This document shows, piece by piece, positions 59,690 to 64,000 of a DNA stretch of 64,000 bases; positions within the stretch are counted from its first letter, which is position 1; each line of letters opens with the position of its first letter. The DNA comes from Hydractinia symbiolongicarpus (Eukaryota > Cnidaria > Hydrozoa > Anthoathecata > Hydractiniidae). The stretch is taken from assembly GCF_029227915.1 (NCBI RefSeq), contig NC_079888.1, forward strand, positions 7,065,001 through 7,129,000, in the 5' to 3' direction. The translations under genes were made by a program, and so were the position numbers. The notes beneath the pieces were generated by a model that made no database searches, was not told the origin of the DNA, and saw nothing but the letters and a program-made list of their open reading frames with translations.

Positions 59690-59960
59690 TAGAAGTCACA
59701 CGTGCCCCGCGCGCCCCCTCGTTCCCACAAAAAGATAAAACGACCGAACAAACACTCCTGTATTCGCATAGACGACTCCAGTGCCAAGCGGTGTCCCATT
59801 TTTTTCAAACTTTAGTCCGTATTTCTATAACTTTTCCCCTTTAACCCACCCAAGTCACACGTGCCCCGTGCGCCCCTTTATCCCCTTCCTCCAAAAAAGG
59901 ATAACGACAGGACAATTAACCCCGCACCCTGATGAACCGCGTCAGTGCCGAACAGCGGTT
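59690..59960 (+). repeat. GC-richer tandem duplication, about 160-bp unit
   Basis: GTCACACGTGCCCCGCGCGCC ... CAGTGCC at 59695-59790 is repeated with changes at 59853-59950 (GTCACACGTGCCCCGTGCGCC ... CAGTGCC). The composition is unlike the surrounding AT-rich DNA. Origin unknown. Confidence 0.6.
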
Positions 59961-60547
59961 ATACGTCAAATGCACCAATACGCGTCCGCAATCCGATACG
60001 CGTCTTACCCTCCCATGCAGCCCTTCGCGAGCAATTGTGGTTATGGTAAATCGGCAAAATTAAAGAACGCTTATATTAAGTCATAAGCCGCATTTTGCCC
60101 CAACAGGTTGTAGCCTAGAAGTCCGTGGTGAAAAAGCCACAACCTTTGCCAGTCTATAACAATTCATCGCGCGTCCCTTTACCATTTATTCCCGCGATGG
60201 CCCAGAAACTTGAGGTAAGAAATTTGTGACTACTGCAAGACGGTGCCTTTAATCTTGTCACGCATATCGCTCCGCAGCCTCTTGCCTAGAAGCTTAGATA
60301 AAATTGGTAATTATAGCAAGCGATAGTGCCACTAGTGCATGTTGCGAACGCGCTTGTTCTCAAAATTTTTTGTATATGGGTGGGTACAGAGATTGTTCAA
60401 ATTTGGACTTCGTTGAAATTAAAAAATAGCATAATTTGTGGATTTAAATTTATTTGGAAAAATAATTTTGTACGGGCTTACCATGGCAGTGGGGAGGTGT
60501 ATGTGTGTGAGAGATATATCACTAAAAATAGCGATAATCCCTGTATT
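59961..60547. other. Non-coding, no gene seen
   Basis: Mixed composition, GC-richer on the left. A 114-codon plus-strand frame (60326-60670) is mostly the antisense of the coding-like minus strand. Confidence 0.4.
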
Positions 60548-61236
60548 TTATTGTGCTTTCTGATGCTGTTGATTTATATTCTTTTTGTTGGGTTTGATAA
60601 TTGTTTTGTTTTGGTTTTCTTTGATTTTTATGGTGGTCATTGGATTTGGTGTTTTTTTGATTGGAATTGAAGTTGGTGTTTTTGTAGTATAATTTAAGTC
60701 GTCAGATTTTGAGATTCATGAGTGGTACTGGTCGCTGCGTTCGATTTGGAATTTTTTCTTTTTGAGGAGTGTAGTTCTTTTAGTTCTTGGATTTTTCTTG
60801 TTTGTGGTCACAGGTGGAGACAGAGGTGTAGAGGGATATTTACCTGACTTACCTGGAGAGGGTTGGCCGAATGTTACGTTGTCTGGTATCGGTGTAGGTA
60901 TATGTATGTACTGTAATTGTAAATTTAGATTGTAGGTGCGTGATGTTTTCATTGACTTGTTCCAGAAGAATGTGGTGAAGGGAGGTGGCTGTATGTTGAC
61001 ATATCTGCTTCCAGTGGGTAGTTCGGTTTTTTGTAAGGGAAATGGTGGGGATGATATTTATGCATGGCCCAAAGCTCTCGATTTCATTTTTTTAATTTTT
61101 CTTTTAGGAGCAAGTCCAAGCTTTGTTTTTTTTCCTTTTCGAGGTGTCTTTGGTGCACGAAGGTAGGGGAGTCTTTTGGAGGAGCAAACATGTCAAAGTC
61201 TTCTGGAACTCCAGTACTTAGTTGATCGCAGTCCAT
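60548..61236 (-). pseudogene. Unidentified decayed protein-coding gene
   Basis: From an ATG at 61236 (MDCDQLSTGVPEDFDMFAPP) the minus strand reads as protein-like sequence to about 60548 with one frame change near 61145 and two in-frame stops (TAA near 61050, TGA at about 60716). Phrases: TPRKGKKTKLGLAPKRKIKK, SRYVNIQPPPFTTFFWN, YNLNLQLQYIHIPTPIPDNV, then a long Lys/Thr/Pro-rich tail. The strong A-rich coding-strand bias continues across the stops. No family recognised; a transposon-encoded protein is possible but unproven. It lies next to the inverted-repeat unit bearing the HIRAN gene, outside it. Confidence 0.45.
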
Positions 61237-61436
61237 GATTAAAGACTAAAATTTTAAAGCAAAAAATAGCAAACAACACTTTATCATTTATTTTGTCGGG
61301 GTTAAAAAGGGGAGGGGGGGAGACCAAAAGGGAGGCGCATGTGAAATAGTTTTATAACGATCCCCTGGGTATCCCACTCAAACATTGCATTTTGTTTTCA
61401 AATATGTCAAAATAATACCATGTGTTTAATTTGTGT
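61237..61436. other. Short non-coding gap
   Basis: Contains a G-rich run (GGGGAGGGGGGGAGACC, about 61310). Nothing else seen. Confidence 0.5.
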
Positions 61437-62620
61437 GCCAAATTGGTTGTACCTTACTTGTATTTGGATTGGAGTCGTACTATTTTTCACTCAGTTTTAA
61501 ATTCGCGCGACTTAAATTCGCGCACCCCAAAAGAAATTTTCGTTCGATTTTGCAATGCAATTGCATCCTCAGATGAAAACAATCACGTTGCATTTTGACA
61601 AGTGATTTTAAAAATGGCTGAGGGAAACTGCGTCGGTTGTCAAGCTATGACAAAATATCTCTGCTTAAAGTGTGGTGACTTTGCCTGTAACAGAAGTTTA
61701 AATTGTTCTGTGCCAACATCTGAAAGTTACCCTGGGTGGACAGAATGCAAAGTCGCACTGTGCATGAAATGCGAGAAAGAAGAACATGCCTCTTTTTATC
61801 AGGATCACCATCTTGAAGATGGAAAAGATTACAACAAAAGCGAGGCTCAAGACCTAAGTGAAGTTGAAGGAGCACAGGAACTCGAAGACTTACATTTGAC
61901 TTCAGATGATCATGATCTTGTTATTGATTGTGCTTCCAGAGGATTTCACGAGTACCGAAAGATTTGGTTACCAAAGTTAGGACAAAGGCTTACCGTGAAA
62001 CGGGATAAAGCTAACCTTTTTGACCCATATTCCATAGGACTATACTGTCAAATCAAAGGAAAGATCGAGAAACTTTCAATTGTAGGGCATCTTCCACGAG
62101 AAATTTCCCGCTTTTGCAAATTCTACCTTGAATACAACGGTGTGATCAATGCAACAGTACGAATGACAAAGTTCCGCAGAAGTCCTTTACCTCAAGGGGG
62201 CTTGGAAATACCAATTAAATTATGTGTTGGAAAAGGAGATTCAAGTAACGAAGTCTTCCGAAAAATGAAAGGGTTCATGCTCGAAAATTACCTTGAGCCA
62301 GAGAAAATCCCGCTGGAGATAAAGGTCGAGGAGGAAGACGAAGACGAAGAAGAAGAGGTTTCATTGTAATTTTAATTTTATTTAAAACAGAAAAGAAGTC
62401 ACTATACCAGCTGAAAACTATCTCAAATTTTTACTTACAAAAACTGTTACTAAATTACATATCAATTTAGGGTTTCTTAAGCGACTTCCAAGTTTGTGAT
62501 AGGAAAGCTATTCGCGCGGATTATTTTTCGCTCAGTCTTAATTTCGCGCACCTTAGGTCTGCGCGAATTCTAGTACAGCGCGAATTTTAATACAAGTAAG
62601 GTAATCCATCTAATTTGGTG
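61437..62620. mobile_element. Inverted-repeat unit enclosing the HIRAN-like gene
   Basis: The left end has CCAAATTGGTTG then TACCTTACTTGTATT (61450-61464). The right end, reversed, has CCAAATTAGATGGAT then TACCTTACTTGTATT (62603-62589): a perfect 15-bp inverted core within an approximately 30-bp imperfect one. ATTCGCGC motifs lie just inside both ends. The only gene inside is single-exon. No clear target duplication could be set; superfamily unknown. Confidence 0.5.
61614..62369 (+). CDS. Zinc-finger plus HIRAN-like domain protein
   Basis: 251 residues from the ATG at 61614. Residues 6-57 hold paired cysteines and a histidine (C6-x2-C9, C17-x2-C20, C25, C31, C45, C50-x2-C53, H57), a likely two-zinc treble-clef or B-box-like module. 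An acidic linker follows. Residues about 110-185 fit a HIRAN domain: GFHEYRKIWLPKLGQRLTVK, then the KANLFDPYSIGL core and IVGHLPREIS, matching the family's R-x-xxN-xxD-xxAI ... vGyLPrxia pattern. HIRAN domains in HLTF/Rad5 helicases bind 3' DNA ends; here no helicase is attached. Then QGGLEIPIKLCVG and a strongly acidic tail (VEEEDEDEEEEVSL). It is single-exon, lies between inverted repeats, and has a decayed relative at 45722-46181. A nuclear DNA-binding role is inferred from the domain only. Confidence 0.75.
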   Translation: MAEGNCVGCQAMTKYLCLKCGDFACNRSLNCSVPTSESYPGWTECKVALCMKCEKEEHASFYQDHHLEDGKDYNKSEAQDLSEVEGAQELEDLHLTSDDHDLVIDCASRGFHEYRKIWLPKLGQRLTVKRDKANLFDPYSIGLYCQIKGKIEKLSIVGHLPREISRFCKFYLEYNGVINATVRMTKFRRSPLPQGGLEIPIKLCVGKGDSSNEVFRKMKGFMLENYLEPEKIPLEIKVEEEDEDEEEEVSL

Positions 62621-63402
62621 GATGCGTTTTATCGTTTTCATAGCGTTTTTGTTAAAGTGGCTACATAAAATATGTTGTATGCAAATTTGTGGGGGGCAAC
62701 CATTTCCAAACATAAATAAAATTAATTTAAACGTATCTGAATCGGATAAAGATAGGTTAGTAAACAATAACTGCATATCTAAAGGCCATGTGTGTATTGA
62801 GGAAAAGCTGTCACCATTTATAGACTTATAAATTTCGCCGCGTATTTGTTGGATATTGCTATTGTTCAGATTGCTGAAGAAAATTTCTGTCTTTTTTATA
62901 TCTCCTTCACCGGCGTATGTTGCGTTCAGCGAAATTATCTGCGCAAAAAAATTATATAATAATAATGCTGAGACGAATAATGGAATGAAACAGAACGGAA
63001 GAAAACCGAACGGAGCGGACTGTCAAAACAACGAGAATGATCAGTTTGCCAAAACGGCCTTCATCAGGAGCAGGTACCGCTTCTTCCCTGTTTCTTTGAA
63101 ACATGTTTCACCTGCCCGACAGGGAAGTGTCCGAGCAAACTCTTTGCGATTACAGAAGTCCCCGCTCGTTTTTCTTAGAAAGAAGTGTGTACTTAGACCA
63201 GATTGAAAAATAACGGTCGCGATGTGCGCATTAGCTATATGCAAATTGAACATACTTACTGAAGATAAATAAAATATCTTGGTAGCAATTTACAGTTGGA
63301 GAATCTCGAAGATAATGTCAATAATATTTTGGTTGTGTCTAGGCCCCCCAAATATTTTTTTCGAACGCGTTATTCGATTAAACGGCGGTGGTTGCGGACT
63401 TA
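62621..63402. other. Non-coding, no gene accepted
   Basis: Open frames at 62622-62831 and 62856-63206 have no recognisable domain. A GCCAAAACGGCCTTCATCAGG phrase (about 63047) resembles Penelope-element flanks. GAAACATGTTTC is a small palindrome at about 63097. Confidence 0.4.
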
Positions 63403-64000
63403 AAATATAAAATACATAACAGTAAAATCTTCATATGGAAAGTTGCAACTACCTTCCTTTGCTAAAATGACTTATTTAGAAATGCTTTATTATAAAAAAT
63501 CTACATATACATACTAGAAACAACCATATAACTACGTAAAATTAGTTTATTTTATATTGCATAGAAAAAAAAGATTTGGGTGGCATTACTTTAGGAGACT
63601 TAAATTTCCACAGGAATTAGGTACGGTAATTTTGCGAATTGCTTACAAGTTCGAGATTGCTATTTGCGTAATTACGTTATTAGAATTATTTTTTCTTTTT
63701 TGCAATTCGCGAAATTAAACTCGTGAATTTAAACTTTCAATTCACGTTTTTTCAGAATTTTTATACTTTCATATAAAAATGAATACGTTGTGAAAGTGTA
63801 GCTCAAATAGAGAAACATGCTAATTCTACACTTATCTAGAAGACTATAAAACTTTTCTACTGCTTAATTGCTAAATTAAAATGTCAATAAGAAATTGTGT
63901 AATAAGTATTAAAAGTAAATGTAAGATATACCTTACTGGTAAAACAGGTCGATGGAAATATCCAAATATTGGCTCTGTGACAAGATCTTTTACAAACTTA
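63403..64000 (+). repeat. Dispersed repeat, copy 2 (cut by window edge)
   Basis: Matches 58862-59449 at high identity, with about 25 extra bases after the first 35; runs off the right end of the window. Confidence 0.85.

Noticed and set aside
62856-63206. 116-codon open frame
   Set aside because: Low-complexity Asn/Lys composition, no homologous motif and repeat-like flanking phrases.

Overview
The window looks like AT-rich, repeat-laden genomic DNA of an early-branching animal, most likely a cnidarian and possibly a hydrozoan. I infer this from GT-AG introns, secreted animal-type proteins (heme peroxidase, cystine-knot ligand-like proteins), rhodopsin-family GPCRs, and the mix of Helitron-like, Penelope-like, BEL/Pao-like and tRNA-SINE debris. 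The species cannot be fixed from sequence alone. Genes are sparse: about seven credible protein loci in 64 kb, with long non-coding gaps.

Layout. 0-6.9 kb: a possible signal-peptide first exon (1571) and simple repeats. 6.9-12 kb: an intronless class A GPCR, then two divergently transcribed genes for small secreted proteins with the same cysteine spacing (a CTCK-like cystine knot). 12-22 kb: no clear gene; a pogo-like MITE, Helitron-like ends, a tRNA-SINE and a TTAA-flanked inverted-repeat element. 22.7-26.7 kb: a six-exon secreted animal heme peroxidase with all splice phases consistent, an in-frame TGA in exon 5 and an Arg/Gly/Tyr-rich repeat tail. 27.3-29.4 kb: an (ATT)92 tract that appears to be the tail of a minus-strand SINE, and another short SINE. 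30.3-38.5 kb: a tandem segmental duplication (3.7 and 4.5 kb units) whose left breakpoint lies in a poly-G tract inside a piggyBac-like MITE. Both units carry Penelope-like GIY-YIG endonuclease remnants; unit 2 retains a dead copy of the promoter and first exon of the next gene. 39.7-41.2 kb: that gene, a minus-strand secreted protein with three C-P-x4-C-x-G-x-V modules.

45.5-46.4 kb: a frameshifted HIRAN-gene-like fragment between inverted repeats. 48.5 kb: a Gln/Arg-rich possible exon. 51.7-52.2 kb: a tandem satellite. 52.7 kb: a divergent 284-residue GPCR. 54.6-57.3 kb: a tRNA-SINE, a decayed BEL/Pao retroelement and two head-to-tail Helitron-like elements. 60.5-61.2 kb: an unidentified decayed ORF on the minus strand. 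61.6-62.4 kb: an intact single-exon zinc-finger plus HIRAN-like gene bracketed by ~30-bp inverted repeats.

The GPCRs, peroxidase and secreted proteins show no evidence of acting as one pathway. The most unusual themes are (i) HIRAN-like genes twice found between inverted repeats, suggesting mobilisation, (ii) the peroxidase with an internal TGA and a repeat tail, and (iii) a local array of live and dead copies of an unrecognised secreted cysteine-module gene.
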